Source of the DNA: Dichotomocladium elegans
Taxonomy: Eukaryota; Mucoromycota; Mucoromycetes; Mucorales; Lichtheimiaceae
Length of the DNA stretch: 64,000 nucleotides
Assembly: GCA_025716815.1 (NCBI GenBank)
Contig: JAIXMN010000011.1
Span: forward strand, 930,001 to 994,000
Direction: 5' to 3'
In this document: piece by piece, positions 44,085-54,044 of the stretch
Layout: each line of letters starts with the position of its first letter
How positions within the stretch are numbered: position 1 is the first letter of the stretch
Notes under the pieces: model-generated
Seen by the model: the letters and a program-made list of their open reading frames with translations, nothing else
Databases searched by the model: none
Told to the model about the DNA's origin: nothing
Program-made: the position numbers and the translations under genes

Positions 44085-45980
44085 ATGATATCATCATATG
44101 AATAAGACTACCTAAGTATAACGTTACACCATCCATAGCGCGATCACTTGCCCGTGCTATCTTCCCGAAAAAAAATAACCCACCCAGAAAAAAAGATACT
44201 TTGCCATGTCCTATCTCGTTATTTTACCCTCATCATTCTAGCTTCCGTCTGTATTATCGTAGCTATACCCTCTTTTTTCCCCGCCTCGCAATGCTTATGT
44301 TATATTTAATATCTCTGTATATCATCTATTCCCTGTCCATCCATCACCCCCTTCACTTACCAGCCTATTTCAGTAGTCTCCCATCTATAAATACAGTTAC
44401 CGTTTTAGCCTATTATCTCATATCTCTTCTTCCGTGCATTCCACTGAGCCTTCCCTTATTGCGGCATAGCATGAAATTAAATTAGCATCAGCTGCTATAG
44501 TAGAATATACCTATATAAGCAGCACTTATTCATCCTAACCAGATATCATGCCGACAATAATTAAGTTGACGATGAATTCTCTCTCTGATGGCGGGAACTG
44601 TTCTTGACTGAAGTCAAGGCTCGTGCACATTCCATTGATCATTTGTGGAACACAAGCTTATTTCATGAATACTCCTCAATTCTTTTGGAATATTTGTTTC
44701 ATACAAATCCGTTGAAGATGTCCCCTTCTTTTACTGACTATGCTATTTTTTTTTGTTTCATAAGATACAAGAGCGTTCATCTTCAGTTAATGTGACTGGA
44801 ATAAAGTGCTGTAAGGCAATGTGTGTGTATGTGTGTGCAGAAACTGAGAAACGATAGGGTGCTATTGTTTCGTTTTTGGTCCTACAGTAAAGCTATTATG
44901 CACGTAACATCCGTACCCTTGCGTAAGCTAATCACAGCCACGTTTCCCAGACACGTGAAGATGTTATGTACATATGGACCTTTCCATTAATTACGTGCCT
45001 TTGAGGTCGTGAGGTCATACGTGCTAACAGGGTTGAATATTGACGTCGCACTACGCGACGAACGGTCAATATGGTGTGGGCCGACGCCTAAGTTCCACAT
45101 TTTTCACAGGAACGCGGGAGGTGCTACTTGTATTCGATCGAAGAGTTGGGAACCGTTAACGAGGTCACTTTAGGAGGCCTTTGAGATTCTGTCGCCCGAT
45201 TTGGGAACCTACACCATTCCACTCCCTCCCCAAGAGCAACATGCACGGAAATCAAAATGACCGCTCAAGCTCGGACAAACTCAAATCTATTAAATAAAAA
45301 AAAATTACGGTAACTCGGAAGCTTGTTGGCACGCATATTTCTAGGCAGAAGGACGCACACGTTCCGATGAAAGAAGCAGGTTTCTACATGCGAGCAGTCA
45401 CACTGACCAAGGCAACACCGGCTTCTCCAGGTTGATTGTGAGAAAGGTTTTTGAGCCCGTCAGCTGCTATAACGATCGCCACGTTCATTCAGCGCAGCGA
45501 TGGAAGCAAGGGCTCATTTTTAAAGAAAAGTGTTTTTTTTTTTTTTTTTTTGGAAATCGAGTACATATTGTGGAGCGTGTCGTAAAGTTACCTGGGCGTT
45601 ATTCACACGTGCAATTGAATGTACTATAACAAAGGAAAATATGGGATGGTGTCAAGGTTGGACCCGTCTGTATGTAAAACGCAAAAAAAAGTATCGCATA
45701 AGCTGCGTTCTTCTAGGCTGCGACTCCTTCTCAAATTGTACATATGAACTGAAGTGCGGTTGCTTTCCCAATACATAGCGATTCTCTGCTGTTAAACAGG
45801 GCATTTGCCGCAAAACCTAATTCGGACCATCATGATGTTCCCCACACACGGTCAGTGCTAAGGAGGTAATACGAAAGAGCTATGTACAGACTCCAGGACA
45901 CTTAAATAGACTTGATAAACCCACTACATGAAGAGCCTCAAGTCCATAATGGATAGGGCATTACGTAGTAAGCAGAAATA
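44085..45980. other. Intergenic; one palindrome, no gene
   Basis: No gene recognised in about 1.9 kb. A nested inverted repeat at 45037-45072 (atattgac...gtcaatat, with gtcgc...gcgac inside) can form a hairpin. A (GT)n stretch occurs near 44820-44838 and a long T tract at 45533-45551. Short frames are low complexity. Confidence 0.5.
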
Positions 45981-46386
45981 TACACTATTTTCCGAAATCA
46001 AAGTCGCACCCTGCCAGTTCTGAAGTTGCAGGATCACAAGAATAAATCGCGTTTTGCCCAGAATACGCATGATGACAAAGCAAATGGCGCACGCATACAC
46101 GAACAGATGTCATATCTCTATGAAAATTCGTCCTTTTGACTCTTTCTCTTTTATGCACTTTTATATTCTGAACTGAGCAATCTATTTTTCTGCTTGGAAG
46201 GTGGCCAAGGTTATACCGTTGATGAGCATGGCTGTCCTGAACCTATGGTCTATGTTTATTGACAAAGAAATGTACTCGCCATAATCCGTTAGTTCTCGCA
46301 CTGAATATCTGTATAGCATATCTTGCATAGATAACTCTGAGCTTACTATCACAACCATTTCCAAGCGAAAGAGTACAGACGTTAGG

Positions 46387-47335
46387 ATGAAAGAAGCGGG
46401 GATCAAGCGCAGTTACACAGCGCACACTGACCAAGAAAGGTCAGATTTTTCAAACGGATATTTGAGAAGGTTTCAAGTGCATCAGTTGCTAGGAATCGAT
46501 GTTCGTTCAGCCAGCGATGGGCATTACACTACGCGGAGAATCTTGACAACATCTTTCAGAAACCTCACGCGAGGGGCCGTTCGCCTATTCTCAATGGTAC
46601 ATAAAAACGGTATTCTAGAAAGTGTAGATAAGAATCCATCCATTATCCTAGATCAGCTGATGGAGCAACTGCTCCAAAGATTTAAGGGTCTCAAAGTATC
46701 TAAAACGACGCTCTATCGATTTATGGAAAACGAATGCAGCTTGTCATTGAAAATAGCTTGGTTTCAGCCTGTAGACCGGAATAGCGTTGCGAAGATCCAA
46801 GAGTGCCTTGACTGAGTGCGCAGATGGGACAGGACCGACATTGACTTTAGGAAAAACTGGGTTTTTCCTGATGAGTCTGGATTCCATATTAATATGAAAT
46901 GCAACATGGCATGGTCCACAAAAGGGACTTGTGCATCGGTCACAATACCAAAAGAGAGTCCCACTCTTGGGAGCAATGTCGGCATCAGGCATCATTCAAT
47001 ATAGCTTGAGACTCCCGCAGCGACCAAACAAGAAAAGAAAGAGGGCATGTCAATCTGAAGTTGCGAGCAAAGGAACTGTAACTGGACCCGATCTCAGTTT
47101 CCTTAAAGCTACAATGGACGAGATGGATAAGTATGAAGATATTAAGGGTCATTACTTGGTAATGGATAATGCACCTATCCATACGGCTCAGGATATCTCT
47201 GAATACATGGATCGTCGAGGATATCGATGGGTTTATCTTCCACCTTACTCGCCTGAACTCAATCCTATTGAGCAGTTTTGGTCAGTGGTCACGAGCAAAG
47301 TAAAAGGCAATAGATTACCCTATCATACCGACTAG
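46387..47335 (+). pseudogene. IS630-family DDE transposase, frameshifted
   Basis: The frame from 46387 contains RRILTTSFRNLTRGAVRLFS and a helix-turn-helix-like stretch (RFKGLKVSKTTLYRFMENE), then stops at 46813-46815. The same frame resumes with FRKNWVFPDESGFHINMKCN, giving the first catalytic Asp. A frame change near 46980 is needed to continue: HYLVMDNAPIHTAQDISEYM (second Asp) and VYLPPYSPELNPIEQFW (the Glu of the DDE/DDD triad and the IS630 signature), ending at 47333-47335. With one stop and one frameshift it is probably inactive. The family cuts and pastes at TA dinucleotides. About 340 residues is the usual size. Confidence 0.85.
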
Positions 47336-47359
47336 TTCCATCCTGCAACTCTTCTAATA

Positions 47360-47795
47360 TTGGGGGTCCTCTGTAGATAACGTTATCAACCCAACTCAAG
47401 TGTCTCGAGAGGAGAGGATATGGACTTTAGGTGGGACTGTGGTCTGGGCTGCATCCGCGTAGGTCTCCCACCATGGCTTCGTCAAGGTGCTTTTCGCTGA
47501 TCTGTCGCCGTCCCTCCTCGTTCCTTTCTCCAACCCTTCCGCCGTCGCATCCGCCTCGACGCTCAACAGCTCTGGATCCTTCCTTTCGTCCCTGGTATGC
47601 CTTTGTTATCGCAATGGTACACCTAGCTACCTTCGGACTAAGTTCAAGGGTAAGAAGGGACCTGATATTTTTCTGTTGATTAACGGGTATGTCTCCGGCC
47701 TTCTTTATCCATTATATTTTTGTGCGACCTTTTATTTTACTTTATATGGGTCCTCCCTTACGAAATTTATTTTTGAAAATAAAGTATAGTGCCAT
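47360..47795 (+). repeat. Dispersed repeat, copy within the 46-47.8 kb transposon
   Basis: Copy of the repeat at 25485-25770, beginning ggtcctctgtagataacgtt, continuing through cgtaggtctcccaccatggc and the block acctagctaccttcggact. It ends at the transposon's right terminus. The frames MGLWSGLHPRR and SRCFSLICRRPSSFL are probably not genes. Confidence 0.55.
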
Positions 47796-48198
47796 CCTCC
47801 CAAGGTTTCTGCTGTGGCACTAAAGGAATTCTAGCCTATCATTTAGGTACAAGAACAGTCATTTGAGAATTGATGCACCATGAGGATCGGGATCGAGTGT
47901 TTTTCATGAACGCGAATCGATGAAGTCATGGAGAAGGAAAGCCTTTTTCGATTGGCCATTGGCGTGTGAATATTGTTTGTATTCTCTGTGTGAGGACAAA
48001 TCGCATGAGTGACAGCTCGTAATTATACGTAGTGGCTGGACATTATTGTGTGGGGAAAAAAAAGAGGGGGGGGAATTTTTCACTGATTAGCAATAAAGAG
48101 GGGCTTTCATTATTCACAAAGAATTGTAAGGGGAGAACAAGAGCAAAAAATAGAGGAAATAACAGCAAAAAGAAAAACGATTGAGGGAGAGCGCGCGC

Positions 48199-49595
48199 TC
48201 AAGATCTCGATAGGTCGGCGAGTTCCTTATGGATCCGGCCTGTAGGGAACGTGTATTCTTCAATGGACGACCGCTTCATTTGGATGCTGTATCCCGGGGC
48301 AAGAGGAGCCATGTAACGACCATTAGCCATTACAACGGGCTCCAAAAAGTGCTCGTGGAGATGATCGACATACTCAAGGACGCGACCTTCGGTGGTAGCT
48401 GAGACACAAATGTAATCGATCAATGACAAGTGCTGAACGTACTCGCAAAGACCGACACCTCCAGCGTGAGGGCAGACAGGGATGTTGAACTTCTTGGCCA
48501 TGAGGAGGATGGCAAGGATTTCGTTCACGCCGGCAACACGGCACGAATCAATCTGGCAGAAGTCGATGGCCTCGGCTTGGAAGAGTTGCTTGAAAATAAT
48601 GCGGTTCTGGATGTGCTCGCCCGTGGCAACACGGGTGCGGGGAAATAGGGCCTTGCGGATAGTTGCATGACCGAGTACATCGTCTGGGGATGTGGGTTCC
48701 TCAATGAAGTGGGGCTTAAACTCCAAGAGGTCCTCCATCCATTCGATCGCTTCATTGACATCCCAGACCTGATTCGCGTCCATCATCAACACGCTGTCAT
48801 AGCCGATTTCCTCACGGATTAGCCGAGCCCGGCGAATGTCCGAGTCCTTGTCACTGCCGACCTTCTGCTTGAAGTGAGTGAAACCTTGCGCCTTGGCCTC
48901 ACGGCAAAGACGGCGGACCTTGTCATCGCTGTAGCCTAAAAAAATGTTTCATGATGAATAAGCTTCCCCCCCTGATGGTTTCACCAATGTGTGAGAACTT
49001 TACCGAGCCAACCGGCGGAAGTGGTATAAGCAGGGTATCCCTTGGCGCGCATCTCGGCTTCGCGTTCAGCCTTGCCACTTTCGTTCGCACGGAGAATTTT
49101 GATGGCCTCCTCGGGAGTGATAGCGTCTGTGATGTAGCGGAAGTCGATGCATTGGACAAACTCCTCGGGGGTCATGTCGGCGACAAGCTTCCATACGGGT
49201 TTCTCTTCCGCCTTCGCCCACAGGTCCCAGATGGCGTTAATGACAGCACCAGTGGCCAAATGGATTGCGCCTTTCTCGGGACCGATCCAACGCAGCTGAC
49301 TGTCGCCGGTGCAGATGCGATGGGTAGCGCGCATGTCCGCAGTAAGTTCGCTCAGCTTCTTGCCGATGAACTTGCCGGACAGCGCTTCAATGGCACTGCA
49401 ACATACCTCTGTACCACGGCCGCAGGTGAAGGTCATACCGTGGCCTTCCAAAGCAGAATCGGTATAGAAGATCACGTAGGCCGCCGAATAATCTGGATCC
49501 TTGTTCATGGCGTCGGATCCATCCAGGTGTCGCGATGTTGGAAAGCGGATATCGCGCACCTCGTACTTGGTGATGGTGTAGTCTTGTTTCACCAT
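48199..49595 (-). CDS. L-fuconate dehydratase, enolase superfamily (ENOSF1-like)
   Basis: Two exons: 49595-49004 and 48935-48199. The product opens MVKQDYTITKYEVRDIRFPT and SDAMNKDPDYSAAYVIFYTD, as in human ENOSF1. It continues QLRWIGPEKGAIHLATGAVI, NAIWDLWAKAEEKPVWKL, CIDFRYITDAIT and YPAYTTSAGWLGYSD. The second exon has the catalytic K-x-K (FTHFKQKVG), metal ligands in MMDANQVWD, FIEEPTSPDD and ATGEH, the segment IDSCRVAGVNEILAILLMA, and the catalytic His in CPHAGGVGL. All expected active-site residues are seen. The enzyme dehydrates L-fuconate to 2-keto-3-deoxy-L-fuconate in a non-phosphorylating fucose pathway. Length (about 440 residues) is normal. The intron at 48936-49003 is GT-AG. Confidence 0.95.
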
Positions 49596-50617
49596 GGCTG
49601 CTAGCGTGTGAGAGTGGATGAAGAGTGTGTATACAGGGGAAAATAGAGAAGAGGTGACTAGGCGGTTCTACCGTATTTATATGTATCCATAAAAAGATCT
49701 GCGCGAAGAGCAGCCCATCGTTTCCTTCATTCGGGGAAAAGGGGAGAATCCACGGGTGGATCCCATGCCGCTTTTCTTGCCCTAGCACCGGGATTTTCAT
49801 ATCTAAAATTCCCCGGCTAATTTTCCTTTAATGCTCTCACACTCTCCCCTCGTCTCTCCGCTCTTTGTAGACCACTGTTGCCGATAAGCAAGGCCCTAAT
49901 CGGGGGAATATGCTGATCGTGCACCGCTCGGTCGGTGATAAGCGCTATGACACCAGTTATGTTGTCGGCACTGACAACTCGGGGTCATAGGGTTGTTCGA
50001 GTGCTGTGTCTGCCATGTTCTTCCTCTCTTTCTTTTGTGTAAAATTCACTGATGGCATATAACAACTGGTCTTCGAGACCAGAGGCACTCCGTTCCAATT
50101 TCAGATGGTTTCCGCTGTCCCAGCTTATAAGATACATACAGGAGGTGCGCAACCTCGTGCTCCGCTTACCTCCTCAGCAGCCAATGGTCAGTGGATCGAT
50201 CGCTGAACCACCAGTAACCGTTTGTCCAGTCGGGCAAAACCAGCGGTTCCCCGAGAATGAACTTTTCGTGTGCGATGCTCTCGGCGACTGGGGCCAGAAG
50301 ATTGATGAATTCCAGCTCATGTGCAGTATCCTTCGCAGTCCAACAAAACTCCAACGCAAATACAAAAATATCAATACTATCGGCGATGTTGATTATCACG
50401 TCTTAGTAATAGCCAGTGGGCTACTCAAAGATGCGGAGCAACAGCATGCTGTGATCGATCGTACATTCTTTGAATCACGATACTGTTTACAATGGGAAGA
50501 AAAGCACCAGTAGACAATAAATATTATTACTTGTTCTCGCTTGCCACCTATTTGGAGAAATGCTCCAGTTGCAAAAGGAGAGACATGACGATGGGGGATG
50601 GATAACAGAGGCACCTA
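49596..50617. other. Intergenic region with one isolated open frame
   Basis: Upstream region of the L-fuconate dehydratase gene and 3' flank of the sphingomyelinase gene. It contains a plus-strand frame at 50052-50513, described separately. Nothing else is recognised. Confidence 0.5.
50052..50513 (+). CDS. Uncertain 153-codon ORF, no family recognised
   Basis: An uninterrupted frame MAYNNWSSRPEALRSNFRWF ending with RYCLQWEEKHQ and a stop at 50511-50513. Composition is ordinary and not repeat-driven, but I recognise no domain. The opposite strand is also open over 50399-50166 (ELEFINLLAPVAESIAHEKF, LVLPDWTNGYWWFSDRSTD), and which strand codes is unclear. It may be a gene fragment or a chance frame between two minus-strand genes. 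Confidence 0.25.
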   Translation: MAYNNWSSRPEALRSNFRWFPLSQLIRYIQEVRNLVLRLPPQQPMVSGSIAEPPVTVCPVGQNQRFPENELFVCDALGDWGQKIDEFQLMCSILRSPTKLQRKYKNINTIGDVDYHVLVIASGLLKDAEQQHAVIDRTFFESRYCLQWEEKHQ

Positions 50618-52476
50618 TTATGCTAGAGCAAGGGTGCAACTAACTCCATAATGGTCTGACGCAATATTAATTACTAGAAATTATGTCTGTTCCCAGATGA
50701 GAAGAGTTACCTGATACTTGAGAGAACGGAAGGTCCTTCTTCTCCTGGTCGTTCAGCCGGTCATTGTTTTGCACCAAAAATTTCTGGACTCGAGCATCTC
50801 GGACGACGACCGACGACCGCGATTGGTCCCATAGTATGTAATCCAAACTCTGAACTGTCATGAGCTGCTCCGCCTCCGTCAAAACTGTCTCGGCCGGTAC
50901 AAGTTGCCCATCCGAATTGCTTACAACGTCACCAAACGTTACAGGGTGGTATTTATAATGATCATAGAGTGCATCCGTTAGATCTCCAATTCGCCACGTA
51001 TCGGAAAAGAGACGGCTGCGCATTTTAGCATCTAGCTCTGCTGAATCAATCCCTACGCCGCTCAAAACCTTCTTCATCATGCTGTACTCTTTCGAACTTG
51101 AGGTTGATGGTTCATCCAGAGGTCGACCATCATGGACCCTAGAATCAACACTGAAATCGCCCATCAGCACCATCGGAACATTGTCATGCTCCGCTGTGTT
51201 ACGGATGAGCTGGTGTAACTCAGAGAATTGGCTTAAGCGGACTTCCACTTCGCCTTGAGAAGATGTGGCCCAGGCGGTATAGGATGCTTGTGCGTGGGTA
51301 GTATAAAGATGGACAGATCTTGTCGCGTTCAGCTCGATCAGTGCATGTATGGCCCCCTTAAATGAAAACCTTGATGTTTATTATTGAGCATGTTCTACCG
51401 TTTTCTCTTCATTTTTGCCATTGTTATTGCTATGCTTACCAGTCACTGTGAATCCCTCGGGGAAATTCAATAACGTTCGAGGCACGAATAGGAAATCGTG
51501 ACAGGATTAGGAGCCCACCATCAGCACCAAGTTCCCAGGGATAATGTCTTGGCGACTCGACATGGTGATTGTACCCGATCATCCGCGCCTGTTGGATCAA
51601 TTTATCTTTCCTGCGTGTTCCAAAACCAAATATTTCCTGGAATGCAATAACATCATAATCAGGGAGCACATAGCGCATGATGTAATCTAGTCGCTCATCC
51701 TTGTAATCAGACCAATTATTGGTGATCCCAGGTGGACGCATGAATACATTCAACGACAAAAACCGGGCTGCCGTATCGGTCGTCTGATCAGGCAGTACTG
51801 GTGCTGACAGCGCAGCGGGCGCGAAATAAATGGAGCAATAGAGTAGGAAGGCGAAGATGACGAGTGCAGCCAAAGACATACAGATAAGAAAGCTTCGGAA
51901 GCGTGCGATACCTGCCGGTAGTACCAGGCGAGGTGTTGACGGAAGATTGGAGGATACGGCGTGAAGGAAGTATGAGCAGCATGTGGCGGGATAGGCAGAT
52001 GATGCAATAGAGTCGATTGATGCAGACGACAGGGAGTCTGTATGACTACCATGATGCGACCGGTGGATTGGAAGTGTGGGAAGTCGGATAGCCTGGTGTC
52101 GCCGGATGCGAGGTATTTGTCGTAACCAGTTATACGCACGCCCAAAGATGGTTTTGGCTGGTGGATAGTATTCATACGGTGGTGGTGCAGAATCTGTGCT
52201 AATGGTGCTTTCCTGAGAATACGATCTTGTCACTAGAGGCGCGCGCTCGTATACTTGTTCTGGGTCGTATTGGTCACTCTCGCTTGGGGTGATTGCAGGT
52301 GATTCCTGACGTACCAGCTCTTGCTGCTGATGCTGTAATGGACTTGAATCTCTCTGTTCAGTCAATACCGGCGACGGCTCTAAGGAATCACCAGACATTC
52401 TCTGCTGAGGGTCACTAGTATCCTCGTACTGCATTGTTTGTTCCGTTTGGAGGTCCTCATTCCTGGAGACGCTCAT
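50618..52476 (-). CDS. Neutral sphingomyelinase-like, endonuclease/exonuclease/phosphatase fold
   Basis: Three exons: 52476-51440, 51369-50711 and 50655-50618. The long N-terminal region is polar (Gln/Ser/Pro-rich, residues about 1-200). One hydrophobic helix follows (FLICMSLAALVIFAFLLYCS), then the catalytic domain: ARFLSLNVFMRPPG, YVLPDYDVIAFQEIFGFG (catalytic Glu), GADGGLLILSRFPI, and across the intron GIHSDWFSFKGAIHALIEL. Next are TRSVHLYTTHAQASY and MVLMGDFSVDSR, then SLDYILWDQSR. The last, tiny exon supplies DHYGVSCTLALA, joining to VS to give the SDHYG catalytic His. Type II membrane topology is likely. One oddity is GDFS where family members usually have GDxN. Substrate (sphingomyelin or inositol phosphosphingolipid) is inferred from the fold and the FQE/SDH motifs. 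Confidence 0.85.
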
Positions 52477-52950
52477 GGCTACAGTTTAGGGTGGAAAAGA
52501 AACAGCATGTGCAAAGAGGGGACCACCGCAGGATAAATGCGCGATCGAAGCTCCGACTCACCGTTTGGGAAAACAAGGCCTTGTGCGCGTTGTTTACCCT
52601 TGTTGCAGACCAAGTACACTTTGTGTTTTCAAGCTTACACGTTTTCGTTCTTTCATGTACAAAAGAAGTTATATGATTAAGCTATAAATAACCCTGTATG
52701 AAAAAATGCAATCCCAACCGAGAGATGTGAAGGTCTGGATAGAGATTACTGCTACTATTGCTCATCCAGCCACTATGTTCAAAACAGAAAACAAAACGTA
52801 GTGATGACACTATAGAGTAGATTATCTAGAATTAGCGATAATTGCTTCTGTAGTGTAAAAAAATGCATACACGCGTCGCCTCATATCTCCCTTGTCACCA
52901 ACACCTCCGCACTTTTCTTTTTCTTTTTTTCCTGTTTCGTTAACATTCAA

Positions 52951-53478
52951 ATGGAAGCAAAGGGTCCTATTCAGGAATCTGTCGAAAGGAAGGTAAGCCT
53001 AGCGTACGCATCCTTTGGACGCAGGTTGCTGATGTTAAATTGCAGATCATCGCGGCTCTGGATCCCTCAAGCCTCGAAATTGTAAATGAATCTCATCTCC
53101 ACGCGCATCATGCCGCGATGCGTGGCAACACAAATCCTGAAACACACTTCCGGTAGGGCGACGAATCATGAACCCGCCTGTACCGTTTAGATCTAACTAT
53201 CTAGGTTTTTTATATGCAATATGCACTCTTTTTTCCCATTCGTACGCTAATAGAATTACCATTGTGTCTGAAAGTTTTACTGGAAAGGTTTGTAACAAGA
53301 GCACTCCGCGAAAAATTATAGCTTTTTTTTTTATCTAATCGATTAGGTAATTTAGCCCATGATGCAACGCCATCGTCTAGTCTACAATTTGCTGAATGAT
53401 GAACTCCAAAACGGTATCCATGCGTTGTCATTAAAAACGAAAACAAAAGAAGAGATGAAGAAGGCGGTCTCAGCGTAG
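52951..53478 (+). CDS. BolA family protein
   Basis: Four exons. MEAKGPIQESVERK is followed by IIAALDPSSLEIVNESHLHA and HHAAMRGNTNPETHFR, then ITIVSESFTGK, then PMMQRHRLVYNLLNDELQNG and IHALSLKTKTKEE. The stop is at 53476-53478. The conserved His residues (HLHAHHAA; QRHR) and the FR-ITIVSE-F-GK block are those of BolA1/BolA-like proteins. They act with monothiol glutaredoxins in Fe-S cluster trafficking; BolA1-type proteins are mitochondrial or cytosolic, and this short N-terminus shows no obvious presequence. Length is about 95 residues, normal. The third intron ends at the acceptor in 'gtaatttag', since the earlier possible acceptor would leave an in-frame stop. The gene is divergent from the sphingomyelinase gene, with 474 bp between starts. 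Confidence 0.92.
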
Positions 53479-53751
53479 CCAGACCAGCTCAAAAGTTAGA
53501 TCCCATACAGAGCAAGTGCTCAAATGTTTTTAATACACATTTTTCGCAATTAACATTTGCTCGAGAAAAAGCTTATGCACCGCAACTGTTTTAGCCCAGC
53601 AATCTTCATGATAATATATCTAGTATGGTCGATGTAGATGAGGAAGCTGCATAAGATCGCTTGGCTTCTTTATAAGGATTGTCAGGGCCATGTCGCACGA
53701 TGACGATACTTGTACGCAGCCTACAAATTACTGTATGTTATTGATTTTCTC

Positions 53752-54044
53752 AGCCAGCTTGTCCACTCCAAAATCAATGACGAGATGGTCTACTTGCAAT
53801 AGATTACTGTACGAGATACATCGCTCCTGCACTTACGAAGAACAGGCTTCATTTCCAAAATCGTCTCTATAAATATAATACGCTTTGAACGCTCTGAAAC
53901 AAGCAAAGTGTCTTTTACGTAGATGGGCAGGGGTGCACTGTTGAAAGATGCGGCTGCGCTGAGCCTGTGAATGAGGTCGTGATGAAGAGGTGTGCTCTCT
54001 TCCTCGTCCTCAGCGTTTTTAAGAAAAATAGAAACATGGCTCAT
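53752..54044 (-). CDS. Possible small gene, unrecognised
   Basis: The minus strand starts MSHVSIFLKNAEDEEESTPL and continues HDLIHRLSAAASFNSAPLPI, YVKDTLLVSERSKRIIFIET and ILEMKPVL. At 53841 a consensus donor (gtaagt) allows splicing to an acceptor near 53796, giving LDHLVIDFGVDKLAEKINNI and a stop or further intron at about 53732-53752. The composition is protein-like and the intron plausible, but I know no family. It may be a small protein or the first exons of a longer gene lost in the AT-rich flank. Confidence 0.35.

Larger units (their letters stand above)
45981..47795 (+). mobile_element. IS630/Tc1-mariner-like DNA transposon, fullest copy
   Basis: The left end tacactattttccgaaatc (45981) is roughly inverse to the right end at 47763-47790 (aaatttatttttgaaaata...tatagtg). 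A subterminal box agttgcaggat at 46026-46036 is inverted at 47341-47351 (atcctgcaact), just after the transposase. Between them lies a broken DDE transposase (separate entry). The part from about 47360 to 47795 is the dispersed repeat also seen at 25485 and, more weakly, 21340. Other copies of this family lie at 18401 and 38505 (5' ends) and at 62560-63380 (minus strand). Confidence 0.65.

Noticed and set aside
48951..49604. 217-codon plus-strand frame opposite L-fuconate dehydratase
   Set aside because: A mirror frame over a well-supported minus-strand enzyme with intact catalytic motifs.
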